A stretch of 64,000 bases of DNA, taken from the NCBI GenBank assembly GCA_965200095.1, contig OZ241350.1:2108001-2172000 (forward strand), in the 5' to 3' direction. The notes under the pieces are model-generated. The model searched no databases, was not told where the DNA came from, and saw nothing but the letters and a program-made list of their open reading frames with translations. Both the position numbers and the translations under genes were made by a program. This document shows, piece after piece, positions 52,888 through 61,089 of this stretch (its first letter is position 1; each line of letters starts with the position of its first letter). Source of the DNA: JANQOH01 sp965200095 (GTDB taxonomy: Bacteria; Pseudomonadota; Alphaproteobacteria; UBA7887).

Positions 52888-53700
52888 TCACGACATATGA
52901 GACGTGGGGTGGGTCGTGTGGGTCCCGTCTGCTGTCGGGGATTGAAGGTATTGAGCGGGTGTGCGGTTGTCGAGGGCCCGGTGGGGTCGGAAGTTGTTGA
53001 ACTCGTCGGCGAAGGCGTCGATCCGGCGGTCGATTCGGTTGAGGTCGTTGTCGGGGAGGTCCCATGTTGCGTAGAACTCGTATCGCCATGCGCCGTTGTT
53101 GCGCTCGACATGTCCGTTGAGTTTGGGGGATCGGGGCGGGAGTTCGAAGAGGTCGATGCCCCTGCCTTGGCATTCGCGTTCGAAGTCGGCTTTGAACCCG
53201 GCGCCGCCATCGACCTGGATGGCCTGGATGGGGAAGGGCATGGCTTCCTGGAGTTTGTCGAGGAAGCGTTTGGCGTTGTGAGCGGTTGCGCGTCTCCGGG
53301 CTTGCGCGCATGTCCACCGGGTTACGGGGTCGTATGCGGTGAACTGCTTGATGGTCGGTCGTCCTGCGGTCCGGGCGATGGAGAGGGTGTCGAGCCGGAC
53401 GATTTCTCCGGGCCGGGAGGGTTTGCGCCCTTTGGGCAGCCTTCTGGCCCGGGGGCGTTTGCGTCGTGCGGCGCGGGGGACGTTTCGGCGGAGGTCGGGG
53501 ACGGGGAAGACGGCTCCTTTTTCGACGAGGGTTTTGAGGATGCGGCCGGCGGTGCTTTCGCTGGCGTCGAAGCCCTGGCGTCGGATGAGGATGCGATTTT
53601 GGCCTTTCCCCACATGGGATAGTCGTTGCGGGCCTCGCGCACGGCCGCGACCACCCGCACCCGCGGCGCCCGGCGCGTCAAGCCGCTTCGCGGCTCCTTC
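52888..53700 (-). pseudogene. Integrase-core (rve/IS481-like) transposase, frameshifted
   Basis: Reading on the minus strand, VRVVAAVREARNDYPMWGKAK (parts: VVAAVREARND, YPMWGKAK) resembles the winged-helix part of IS481-type transposases. At about 53615 the frame changes by one base within AAAGGCCAAAATCGC, and the rest continues in another frame: RQGFDASESTAGRILKTL, then GEIVRLDTLSI (first catalytic Asp), IQVDGGAGFKADFERE (second Asp), KLNGHVERNNG (Glu) and FRPHRALDNRTPAQYL. The DDE triad is complete, but the N-terminal helix-turn-helix is missing or degraded. No clear inverted ends were found. A programmed frameshift is possible, though with the missing N-terminus decay is more likely. Confidence 0.75.
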
Positions 53701-53784
53701 GCTGCGCTTCGGTCCTGCGGATGACCCGCCGTTCGCCGCGGCAAGGGTTTGCTGCCATGCCGGAAGCGCGCTTCCGGCCAACAA

Positions 53785-54114
53785 GCGGCCCGAAGGACCA
53801 CGACGACCCCGCCGCGCCGGCCCCGACCCGCCGAGACGCCGCGCAGACCGCCCCCCGGCCCGCGTCCGCGGCCCTCAAGGCCGCGAGACGGCCCGTTTGC
53901 CGCCCCCGCCGGGTCCCCCGAAGCCCGAATTCGCCCTCGCGCGCCGCCGCGCGCGAATTCCCGACCGCCGCCCGAAGGCCCCACGTTCGCCGCTGAGCGC
54001 CCCTGGCCCCCCCCACCGCAATCGCCGGCGCCCACGGCCGCCCAACGTCGCAACGAGTGGCGGGTTCATGCCAACACGCAGACCATTCCCGCGAAAATTA
54101 TTCAACCTGGCCGA
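53785..54114. other. Gene-free GC-rich stretch
   Basis: This stretch lies between the transposase remnant and the DUF1640-like gene. It is dominated by C/G runs, with long open frames on both strands that encode only Arg/Pro/Gly-rich nonsense. I see no gene, repeat or hairpin of note. Confidence 0.5.
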
Positions 54115-54375
54115 CTACAGGAATTTGACGATGGCGACGACGACGCCGACGATGGCCCCGGTCTGTATCCACAAGGCGCGGTAGAGATCGGCGCGCATGT
54201 CGGCGCGCAGCGCAGCGAGGCCGGTATCGAGGTCGGCCTTCGTGGCCAGTTCGGCGCGACTGGCGCGCACGACGCCGATGACGGCTTCGGCATGTCGGCG
54301 CTCAATGCCGGCCGCTTCGAGATCGCGGGTAGCGGCAAGCGTGTCGAAGTCGGCCGCGCTGTCGGCAGTGGTCAT
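54115..54375 (-). CDS. DUF1640-like coiled-coil membrane protein (86 aa)
   Basis: Short protein starting at the ATG 54375. FDTLAATRDLEAAGIERRHAEAVIGVV is the amphipathic segment of the DUF1640/CCDC90 type; LATKADLDTGLAALRADMRAD is a predicted coiled coil; LYRALWIQTGAIVGVVVAIVKFL (parts: LYRALWIQTG, AIVGVVVAIV) is one C-terminal membrane helix. Proteins like this are common, function unknown, and often lie near mobile DNA. The frame can be extended to 54504, but the homology begins at residue 1 here. Confidence 0.8.
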   Translation of the reverse strand: MTTADSAADFDTLAATRDLEAAGIERRHAEAVIGVVRASRAELATKADLDTGLAALRADMRADLYRALWIQTGAIVGVVVAIVKFL

Positions 54376-54515
54376 GTCTCCACGATAGGCTATGGCGCAG
54401 ACGCCTGCAAGTCCGCGCCGCGAACCCGTGCGCCCTGTCGCCGGGACCGCGCGCGTGATAAACGACGACCGCCGGCGCGGCTCGCCGCCCCTCCCCCAAC
54501 GCACCGTTCATCGCA

Positions 54516-55694
54516 ATGACCATCGACGACGCGCTCAATTTCGAGGACTTGCGCCTCATGGCGAAGCGCTATCTGCCGCGCATCGCGTTCGACTACATCG
54601 AGGGCGGAGTCGAGGACGAAGAGGGTCTCGACCGCAATCGCGAGGCGTTCCGCCGGCGCCGGTTGATCCCGCGCTATCTCGTCGATGTGACGGCGCGGGT
54701 CCAGACGACGCGCCTGTTCGGGCGCGAATGGGCGTCGCCATTCGGCATCGCGCCCATGGGCCTCGCCGGGCTGATGCGCCCGGGGGCCGACCTGATGCTG
54801 GCCGCGGCCGCGCGCGACGCGGACATCCCTTTCGTCATGTCGGGCGCGTCCAACGCCTCGATCGAGGAGCTCGCGAAGGTTGCGCCGGAACATGGCTGGT
54901 ACCAACTCTATATGGCGCGCGACAAGAACATCTCGGAAGACATGATCCGCCGCGCCCGCGACGCCGGATTGTCGACCCTGGCGGTTACCGTGGATGTGCC
55001 CGTTCACACGAAACGCGAGCGCAACCGCCGCAACGGCCTCACCCGGCCCCTGCGAATGCCGCTCAAAACCCGGATCGACGCGTTGCGCCACCCGCGCTGG
55101 CTCGCCTCGTGGCTGCGCCACGGAACGCCGATGTTCTCGAATTGGGCGCCCTACGCGGGAGACGGAGCGAACAGCGAGCGCGTCGCCGACCTGGTCTCCT
55201 CGCAATTGCCGGCGCCGATGAACTGGAAGGATATCGAAACCTTCCGCGAATTGTGGCCGCGCAGTTTCGTCCTCAAGGGCGTCATGCACCCCGACGATGC
55301 GCTGCGCGCGGTCGAGCTCGGCGTCGACGGGATCGTCGTGTCGAACCACGGCGCGCGGCAGCTCGACCGCGCGGCCTCGCCGCTCGACGCGCTCCCGGCC
55401 GTCGCGGCCGCGGTCGGCGACCGCGCGACTGTGATGCTGGACAGCGGCATCCGACGCGGCGCGGACGCCCTGATCGCGATGTGTCTAGGCGCCCGCTTCG
55501 TCTTTCTCGGCCGCCCGGCGCTCTACGGCGCGGCCGCCGGCGGAACGGCCGGCGCGGCGCGGGCGATCGGACTGTTGCGCGGCGAAATCGACGACACCAT
55601 GGGCCAGGCGGGCCTCGCCGACCTCCGCAACCTCGGTCCCGACATCCTCTATCGAGACGAGACCGAGACCGGGCGGAACGCGCCTCCCGGCTGA
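54516..55694 (+). CDS. FMN-dependent alpha-hydroxy-acid oxidase/dehydrogenase (LldD-like)
   Basis: 392 residues. FDYIEGGVEDEEGLDRNREAF and PFGIAPMGLAGLMRPGAD form the N-terminal barrel start, WYQLYMARD lies at the FMN site, and SNHGARQLDRAASPLDAL contains the catalytic His with the Asp-Arg signature. DSGIRRGADALIAMCLGA binds the FMN phosphate. It oxidises L-lactate, mandelate or a similar 2-hydroxy acid, passing electrons to quinone or oxygen. With the FAD-linked oxidase at 36.9 kb and the Ldh gene at 0.5 kb, this is the third 2-hydroxyacid enzyme in the window. ubiA converges 10 bases downstream. Confidence 0.91.
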   Translation: MTIDDALNFEDLRLMAKRYLPRIAFDYIEGGVEDEEGLDRNREAFRRRRLIPRYLVDVTARVQTTRLFGREWASPFGIAPMGLAGLMRPGADLMLAAAARDADIPFVMSGASNASIEELAKVAPEHGWYQLYMARDKNISEDMIRRARDAGLSTLAVTVDVPVHTKRERNRRNGLTRPLRMPLKTRIDALRHPRWLASWLRHGTPMFSNWAPYAGDGANSERVADLVSSQLPAPMNWKDIETFRELWPRSFVLKGVMHPDDALRAVELGVDGIVVSNHGARQLDRAASPLDALPAVAAAVGDRATVMLDSGIRRGADALIAMCLGARFVFLGRPALYGAAAGGTAGAARAIGLLRGEIDDTMGQAGLADLRNLGPDILYRDETETGRNAPPG

Positions 55695-55704
55695 GCGCGA
55701 ATCC

Positions 55705-56568
55705 TCAGCCGGCGAGAAAACCCGAAAAGACCGGGACGGCAAACCAGACATTGGCGCGGAAACGCGCGCGGCAATTGGCGGGGTCCTCCATATCCAGCGT
55801 CGCGACCTGCCAGACCGGCACAGGCGCGGCGGCGGCGAGGCCGACCCAGGCGGGCCACCCGGCGCCGGCCAGCGCCGCGGCGGCGGCAAGGCCGCACAGG
55901 CACAGCGCGTAGAATAGCCCGATGGCGACGCCGGCGCGGCGGCCGAGTCGGCGGGCCGAGGACTTGACCCCCGCCCGCGCATCGTCGGCCTTGTCCTGAA
56001 GGGCGTAGACGGTGTCGTAGCCCAGCGTCCACGCGACCCCCGCGGCGTAGAGCGCGACCGCCGGCGCGGCGAGGCCGCCGGTCGCCGCCGCCCAGCCGAC
56101 GAGAGCGCCCCAGTTGAAGGTCAGACCGAGCCACAGTTGCGGCCACCAGGTCACCCTCTTCATGAAAGGATACGGCAGGACGAGAGCGACCGACGCCGCT
56201 CCCGTCGCGATGGCCGCCGGCGGCAGCTGGAGGAGGACCGCGAGCGCAGCGAGCGCCAGGGCGGTCATGAAGAGCGCGGCGCGGAGAGGCGATATGCGCC
56301 CGCTGGCTATCGGGCGGTCGCGCGTGCGCGCGACCCGCGCGTCGAGGCGCCGGTCGACGATGTCGTTCCAGACGCACCCCGCGGACCGGGCGGCCAGCGC
56401 GCCCGCGAAAAACAGCGCACAGAGCCGCGCCGCGTCGCCCGGACTCGGGTCGGCGAGCGCAACGGCCCACCAGCACGGCCACATCAACAGCAGGAAACCC
56501 GCCGGCTCGTGCAGACGCGCAAGCCGGGCGTAAGCGAGAAATACGTTGCCGGAAGCGCCGCCCGTCAT
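55705..56568 (-). CDS. ubiA: 4-hydroxybenzoate polyprenyltransferase UbiA
   Basis: 287 residues with about nine membrane segments. NDIVDRRLDARVARTRDRPIASG holds the first Asp-rich motif NDxxDxxxD (parts: NDIVDRRLD, RTRDRPIASG), and YDTVYALQDKADDARAGVKS (YALQDKADD) the second. It attaches the polyprenyl chain to 4-hydroxybenzoate in ubiquinone synthesis. The ATG at 56568 begins MTGGASGNVFLAYARLARLH, the natural N-terminus; a longer frame upstream includes repeat sequence and is rejected. The 85-bp palindrome (56623) is just 55 bases upstream of its start. Confidence 0.94.
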   Translation of the reverse strand: MTGGASGNVFLAYARLARLHEPAGFLLLMWPCWWAVALADPSPGDAARLCALFFAGALAARSAGCVWNDIVDRRLDARVARTRDRPIASGRISPLRAALFMTALALAALAVLLQLPPAAIATGAASVALVLPYPFMKRVTWWPQLWLGLTFNWGALVGWAAATGGLAAPAVALYAAGVAWTLGYDTVYALQDKADDARAGVKSSARRLGRRAGVAIGLFYALCLCGLAAAAALAGAGWPAWVGLAAAAPVPVWQVATLDMEDPANCRARFRANVWFAVPVFSGFLAG

Positions 56569-56622
56569 CGCCCCTGCACTATCGGACAGAAGCGGCGCCC
56601 GGGGCAACGCGCCGGCGGGCGG

Positions 56623-56704
56623 GCAGCGATGCTCATTTTGGCAATAGACGTTGTCCCCCGGGAGCGAGCCGCCGCGGCGCCATGGGCCGAAATGAGAATT
56701 GCCG
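56623..56704. repeat. ~85-bp palindromic element with ATTCTCATTTTGGC arms, copy B
   Basis: GCAGCGATGCTCATTTTGGC at the left and GGCCGAAATGAGAATTGCCG at the right. The interior shares CCCGGGAGCGA with copy A at 31981. It sits between the divergent ubiA and permease genes, where it could influence both promoters. Confidence 0.8.
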
Positions 56705-56789
56705 GCCGGCGGGACGCCGGCTTGACAGCCGCGGCGGGGCCGCCGCAGTCTCCCGGCGATGGCCGCCTTCCCCGCCCGCCCGTCCGACC

Positions 56790-57752
56790 GTGTATAGCTA
56801 CATCCTGCGGCGGCTCGCATTCGGCGCGCTGACGGTGTTCGGCGTCTCCATCGTGGTCTTCCTGATCATGCGGGTGATGCCGGGTGATCCCCTCACCGCG
56901 ATCTTCGGGCCGGAGGGGCTGACCCGGCTGACCGAGGAGCAACGCGCGGGCTACATGCGCGAACTGGGCCTCGCGGACCCGCTGGCGGTGCAGTATTTCC
57001 GCTGGATCGGCGACATCGCCCGCGGCGAACTGGGGCGTTCGTTCTTCCGCGCCGAGAGCGTCGGCGAGATGGTGATGCGGCGCGGCCCCCTGACGGCGCA
57101 GATCGCCATCCTGTCGGTGATATTGTCGTGGATTATCGGCGTGCCGGTTGCGCTGGTGAGCGTGTTGCGGCCCAACAGCCTCGCCGACGCGGCGGCGCGC
57201 ACGCTGTCCATCGCCTGCCTCGCGGTGCCGGGCTTCTGGCTCGGCATGTTGATCGTGCTCGGTCTGGTGCTGGGCTTCGGCTACCGCGCGCCCCTCACGG
57301 CCTCGGGCGCATCGTTGTTCGACGCCCCGTGGACCACCTTCCAGATCGTCATCGGCCCCGCCGTGGTGCTGGCGCTCGGCCAGGCGGCCTATATCGCTCG
57401 CATGACGCGCTCGGCGCTGCTCGAGACGATCCGCGAGGACTATGTGCGCACGGCGCGCGCCAAGGGCCTGAGCGGGCGGTTGGTGGTGATCGCGCACGCC
57501 CTGCCGAACGCGCTGCTGCCGGTGATTACCCTGTCGGGCATATTGCTGGGCTTCGTGCTCGCGGGTTCGATCCCGGTGGAGCGCGCGTTCGGCGCTCCGG
57601 GGCTCGGCTACGCCATGTTCGCCGCGGTGAACGAGCGCGACATATTCGTCATGCAGAACCTGGTGTTTCTCTATTCGGCGGTGTTCGTCATGCTCAACAT
57701 CGCCGTGGACATTATCATCGCGTGGATCGACCCGAGGATCCGCTACCGATGA
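56790..57752 (+). CDS. Dipeptide/oligopeptide-type ABC permease, DppB-like
   Basis: 320 residues. YILRRLAFGALTVFGVSIVVF is the first membrane segment with the DppB signature (YILRRLAFGAL), MRVMPGDPL follows, and ETIREDYVRTARAKGLSGRLV is the EAA-type loop. The GTG at 56790 (V-Y-S-Y-I-L) is the expected start. The next gene overlaps by 4 bases and encodes the second permease. No binding protein or ATPase genes follow, since repeats start at 58.6 kb. Confidence 0.9.
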   Translation: MYSYILRRLAFGALTVFGVSIVVFLIMRVMPGDPLTAIFGPEGLTRLTEEQRAGYMRELGLADPLAVQYFRWIGDIARGELGRSFFRAESVGEMVMRRGPLTAQIAILSVILSWIIGVPVALVSVLRPNSLADAAARTLSIACLAVPGFWLGMLIVLGLVLGFGYRAPLTASGASLFDAPWTTFQIVIGPAVVLALGQAAYIARMTRSALLETIREDYVRTARAKGLSGRLVVIAHALPNALLPVITLSGILLGFVLAGSIPVERAFGAPGLGYAMFAAVNERDIFVMQNLVFLYSAVFVMLNIAVDIIIAWIDPRIRYR

Positions 57753-58606
57753 CGGCCGGCGCCTGGACGGGTCTCCGGAATTTCGCGCGACGGTCGCCGC
57801 TGTCGGCCTTCTGGGGGCTGGTTGCGGCGGGCATCGCGCTTGCTGCGCTCGCCGCGCCGGCGCTTGCGCCCTACGATCCGCTGGCGTCGGACTTCCTGCG
57901 CATGCAGGCGGCGCCCGATTCGACCAACTGGTTCGGCACCGATCAGATCGGACGCGACACCCTGAGCCGGGTGATCCACGGCAGCCGGGCGTCGCTGACG
58001 GTGGCCGTCTTTTCCGTGCTCATCGGCACGACGCTCGGTTGTTTCTGGGGTCTGGCGAGCGGCTATTTCGGCGGCTGGTTCGACATCGCGAGCCAGCGCG
58101 CCATCGAGTTCCTTCAAGCGTTCCCCGACCTCATTCTGGCGATGGCCATCGCCATGGCGCTGGGGTCGGGCACGACCACGGTGATCGTCGCCATCGCGAT
58201 CACCCGCATCCCGTTCGGCGGGCGGGTGATCCGTTCGGTGGTGCTGTCGGTGAAGGAGATGGCTTATGTCGAGGCGGCGCGCGGGATCGGCGCGTCGCAT
58301 GCGCGGATCATGCTGCGCCACATCCTGCCGCAATGCGTCGCGCCCTATCTCATCCTGGCGACGACGCATCTCGGCGTCGCGATCATCATCGAGGCGTCGC
58401 TGGGCTTTCTCGGCGTCGGCATCCCCCCGCCAACCCCGACCTGGGGCAACATGCTGGCGGACGCGCTGAATTCGGGCCTGGAGCCGCGCTGGTGGCTCTA
58501 TGTCTTCCCCGGGCTGGCGATCACCGTCACGGTGCTCGCCTTCAACCTCCTCGGCGACGGCATCCGCGACATGATGGACCCGCGGCTGCGCGGCTCGGTT
58601 CGTTAG
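57749..58606 (+). CDS. Dipeptide/oligopeptide-type ABC permease, DppC-like
   Basis: 285 residues. NWFGTDQIGRDTLSRVIHGSRASL is the DppC periplasmic/TM2 signature (parts: FGTDQIGRDTLS, VIHGSRASL), and VEAARGIGASHARIMLRHILPQ is the EAA loop (VEAARGIGASHARIM). ASLGFLGVGIPPPTPTWGNML closes the core. The start overlaps the previous stop (ATGA). The stop is followed 14 bases later by the left end of the second repeat-built element, which could have cut the operon. Confidence 0.9.
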   Translation: MTAGAWTGLRNFARRSPLSAFWGLVAAGIALAALAAPALAPYDPLASDFLRMQAAPDSTNWFGTDQIGRDTLSRVIHGSRASLTVAVFSVLIGTTLGCFWGLASGYFGGWFDIASQRAIEFLQAFPDLILAMAIAMALGSGTTTVIVAIAITRIPFGGRVIRSVVLSVKEMAYVEAARGIGASHARIMLRHILPQCVAPYLILATTHLGVAIIIEASLGFLGVGIPPPTPTWGNMLADALNSGLEPRWWLYVFPGLAITVTVLAFNLLGDGIRDMMDPRLRGSVR

Positions 58607-58620
58607 CCCGGATTTCTCAT

Positions 58621-59098
58621 GACCTCTGCACAAGGCCCGGATTTTTTCGGGGTCCGGTCGCGGCTCGGCGGTTGCCTGTTCGGTTCGATGTCCGGCGGTG
58701 TCGCGAGGCGTCGACGGGATGGCCGGGCGCCTCGATTCGATCCGGCTTGTCGTTGTCCGAACATGTTCCTTCCGCGAAAGAGCGTGTGAAAAAATCGGAC
58801 GGGTTTACAAACACTCGTCATTCCCGCGAAAGCGGGAATCTGTTTGCGGCGTGTCCGTAAGAAAAACCGGGCCGACATTGCGGACGACCGCCTCCGGATT
58901 CCCGCTTTCGCGGGAATGACGAGTGTTTGTAAGACTGTTCAATTTCTTCATACGCTCGAAAACGGGAATTACCGATGCAGGGGGCGGATTCTCGCAATTC
59001 CGTCACGCACTGTCATGCTCCGGCAGCGGGTTCGGAAACGTCGTAAAGCGCCGGGAACGCGATCCTGCCGCAGGCAAAACGGGTTATGCAGAGGTCTC
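58621..59098. mobile_element. Non-autonomous element with IS5-like ends (copy 2)
   Basis: The left end reads GACCTCTGCA (two bases short of the GAGACC form). The right end is GTTATGCAGAGGTCTC, ending at 59098. The inner right region (GGAACGCGATCCTGCCGCAGG) is the same terminal segment as in the element at 1694-2481. TTCTCAT directly flanks both sides (58614-58620 and 59099-59105). The interior has one paired palindrome module and single motifs; no transposase. Confidence 0.65.
58820..58917. repeat. Paired palindrome module (dRS3-like ends)
   Basis: Palindromes at 58820-58839 and 58898-58917 enclose GTTTGCGGCGTGTCCGTAAG, AAAAACCGGGCCGACATTGC and GGACGACCGCCTCCGG. It is the same 98-base layout as at 15203. 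Confidence 0.8.
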
Positions 59099-59129
59099 TT
59101 CTCATGATATCTAACCGGAATTTCCGAAT

Positions 59130-60563
59130 CTACGCTTTTGCGACGTAGATATAAGTGGGATGATTACGCTGTGACGTCATCTTGCATTGTCTGGTAACTC
59201 CATTGAAGGATTCCATCTGATCGCTTAATGTCCCGCCGAATGGAAAGTCAGGAAACGACCCACACCGCCAGTAACCTACACCCTGATCCAATTTGAGGGT
59301 CCATGCCACACCACTTGTCCAATCGAGCCGGAGCTCCCGGAAATGAGGCGCGGCGCCGGTTTCAATCTTCAGCGTCCCGCCCCACCGCAGGCCACCGCGT
59401 CCTTCTTTGAACGCTTCCATGAAGAACGACTTCCGTGCGTCGTTATCTCGCCAAGAATCTCTGATCGACCGCCCGTCATGAAGCACACGCGCGTCCGGGT
59501 CCGGCCTCAGGTCCCGCGTGAACACTCGAAGAGCTGTTTCGGAGTCAGCTTGCCCATTACGCATCAGAGCAAGCAAAATTTCGCGAATGAGCAGCAGAGA
59601 CCATGGAGTATTGATATAGCGATCCGAATAGCTTACCTTCCCTAACGGATCGCCTCTATCGAGTTGCTCCTCCAATGGGCGGCAACGCTCCTTGGCAACC
59701 GACCAAAACCGCGAACCGAACGTGTCTACACGCCCGTCGAGTTCGTTGCGAATGGAAATCTGCACATCCGGATGATCGTCTGGCTCGTTGATAAATGGCA
59801 CCGGCGGTTCGCGGTACGACCTCGTCAGCACCACATCCTCATAGTCGGTATGGTAAGTCCGGTCTTTCTCGATCCCGAACATATCTTCCGCAGGCGCCTG
59901 CAATAGCCGATCGCGCGCCAGGAATCCCAGTGCAGGAAGCAACGCCGGACCGGCGTTCTGATCGCCGAACGCCCGCAAGACTTCGACGCGGTTCTTAATC
60001 CTTTCCCAGTTAAAAAGACGGTGGTAAGATTCTTCCGCCATGAGGTCCACGATCAACCGCACGTTGAAAACGCGGGTGTACTCAAGCAACAGAGACGTCA
60101 GCAGGCCGTCCTTTTTCCAGATTCCCGCGATGTCTGCGTCGTCCTCTGTGTGGCAGCTGTAGAGCTGGATCGGTTCATCCGGGGCGAGGAGTCCGTAGAG
60201 GGCGGAGACGATGATCCAGCGATGGGGGCTCTCGCCCAGCACGCCGCGTTCGTCGGGGTCGAGTTCCATGAAGAAGCGCCCGCGGTAGCGCGCCATGGCA
60301 GGCATGTACCGACCATTGTCCTTTCCGCCGAAATCCGGGCCAAGCACAAGCGCAGCATTGTATGGCAGGTCCCGAAGCGACGTACCCTGGACCGATGTCG
60401 CATCGCCCTGAATCCTCGAGAATGCTTTTTGCCGGGCTTCGATCAGATCGGGACGGCGCCGGGGTATGGCGAGCGGCATCGAATTGGCGGGACGGTACGC
60501 GGATTCTCCGCCGGCCAGTTTCCTGTTCGAACAAGAGCAGAGAAAGAGAGCGTTGCCGCTCAT
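59130..60563 (-). CDS. Unrecognised protein with YaaA/DUF6884-like N-terminus
   Basis: 477 residues. The N-terminus ALFLCSCSNRKLAGGE, the middle RWIIVSALYGLLAPDEPI, and QLYSCHTEDD match the shape of the YaaA/DUF6884 group (Cys-Ser-x-x-K start, then ALYGLLxP). The C-terminal half (from about residue 230) is unfamiliar: KVSYSDRYINTPWSLLLIREI, TLRVFTRDLRPDPDA, RDSWRDNDARKSFFMEAFKE, RWGGTLKIETGAAPHFRELR. No membrane segment or signal. The last part reads like a phosphodiesterase- or DNA-binding-like beta domain, but nothing specific. Codon use is less GC-extreme than in neighbours, and the gene is bounded by a mobile repeat element, so it is probably acquired and perhaps defence-related. Confidence 0.65.
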   Translation of the reverse strand: MSGNALFLCSCSNRKLAGGESAYRPANSMPLAIPRRRPDLIEARQKAFSRIQGDATSVQGTSLRDLPYNAALVLGPDFGGKDNGRYMPAMARYRGRFFMELDPDERGVLGESPHRWIIVSALYGLLAPDEPIQLYSCHTEDDADIAGIWKKDGLLTSLLLEYTRVFNVRLIVDLMAEESYHRLFNWERIKNRVEVLRAFGDQNAGPALLPALGFLARDRLLQAPAEDMFGIEKDRTYHTDYEDVVLTRSYREPPVPFINEPDDHPDVQISIRNELDGRVDTFGSRFWSVAKERCRPLEEQLDRGDPLGKVSYSDRYINTPWSLLLIREILLALMRNGQADSETALRVFTRDLRPDPDARVLHDGRSIRDSWRDNDARKSFFMEAFKEGRGGLRWGGTLKIETGAAPHFRELRLDWTSGVAWTLKLDQGVGYWRCGSFPDFPFGGTLSDQMESFNGVTRQCKMTSQRNHPTYIYVAKA

Positions 60564-60582
60564 GACTCGCCCCCCTCCCGTG

Positions 60583-60621
60583 AAAATAAAGACCGGTAGC
60601 CGCCGCGTTCGCGGGCGGCGG
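60583..60621 (-). terminator. Probable intrinsic terminator after the cytochrome c gene
   Basis: Just past the stop at 60630, on the minus strand, CCGCCGC (60615-60621) pairs with GCGGCGG (60600-60606) around an 8-base loop, and the T-rich GTCTTTATTTTC follows a few bases later. It would end the xox operon before the unrelated gene at 59130-60563. Confidence 0.5.
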
Positions 60622-60629
60622 GAAACACG

Positions 60630-61040
60630 CTACTCGATCTCGCCGGCGGTGCGCAGCTTCGCCTCCTCGTCGCGCATATAGGCGACGATTTTCAGGATTT
60701 CGTCGAAATCGAGCGACTGGCCGAACGCGCCCATCTGGGTGCCGGGGACGCCGGACGCGATGTTCTCCACGATATCGGCGTTGCAACCGCCGCGCTTGAA
60801 CTTGCCCTGAATGAGCGACGGGCCCTTCGCGCCCATCCCGCCGCCGCCGTGACAGAAGGCGCAGCGTTGCCCGAACCGCCGGGCGCCATAGGCGATCGCT
60901 TCCGCATCGCCCTCATATTCGTTCTCGAGATCGTCGACGCAGAGCTCCTCGTCGGCGGCGAGCACGGCGGGCGGCACGGCGAGCGACAGGGCGCAAAGCA
61001 GCGCGCCGACGGGCGCGGCGCAGCGGAGAAAGGCGATCAT
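60630..61040 (-). CDS. xoxG: Class I cytochrome c, XoxG-like electron acceptor
   Basis: 136 residues with a signal peptide (CALSLAVPPAVLAA). CAFCH at 60-64 is the haem site, and Met103 in GTQMGAFG is the likely distal ligand. The sequence before the haem motif (ELCVDDLENEYEGDAEAIAYG) is acidic. As the last gene of the cluster after xoxF and xoxJ it should accept electrons from the quinoprotein dehydrogenase in the periplasm and pass them to a terminal oxidase. The gene symbol is given by position and type, since these cytochromes are sequence-diverse. Confidence 0.8.
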   Translation of the reverse strand: MIAFLRCAAPVGALLCALSLAVPPAVLAADEELCVDDLENEYEGDAEAIAYGARRFGQRCAFCHGGGGMGAKGPSLIQGKFKRGGCNADIVENIASGVPGTQMGAFGQSLDFDEILKIVAYMRDEEAKLRTAGEIE

Positions 61041-61089
61041 CGGGCAAGTTCCCGTGTGCTTCGTTCGCGACGGTGCTCCGCGGAGGCGC

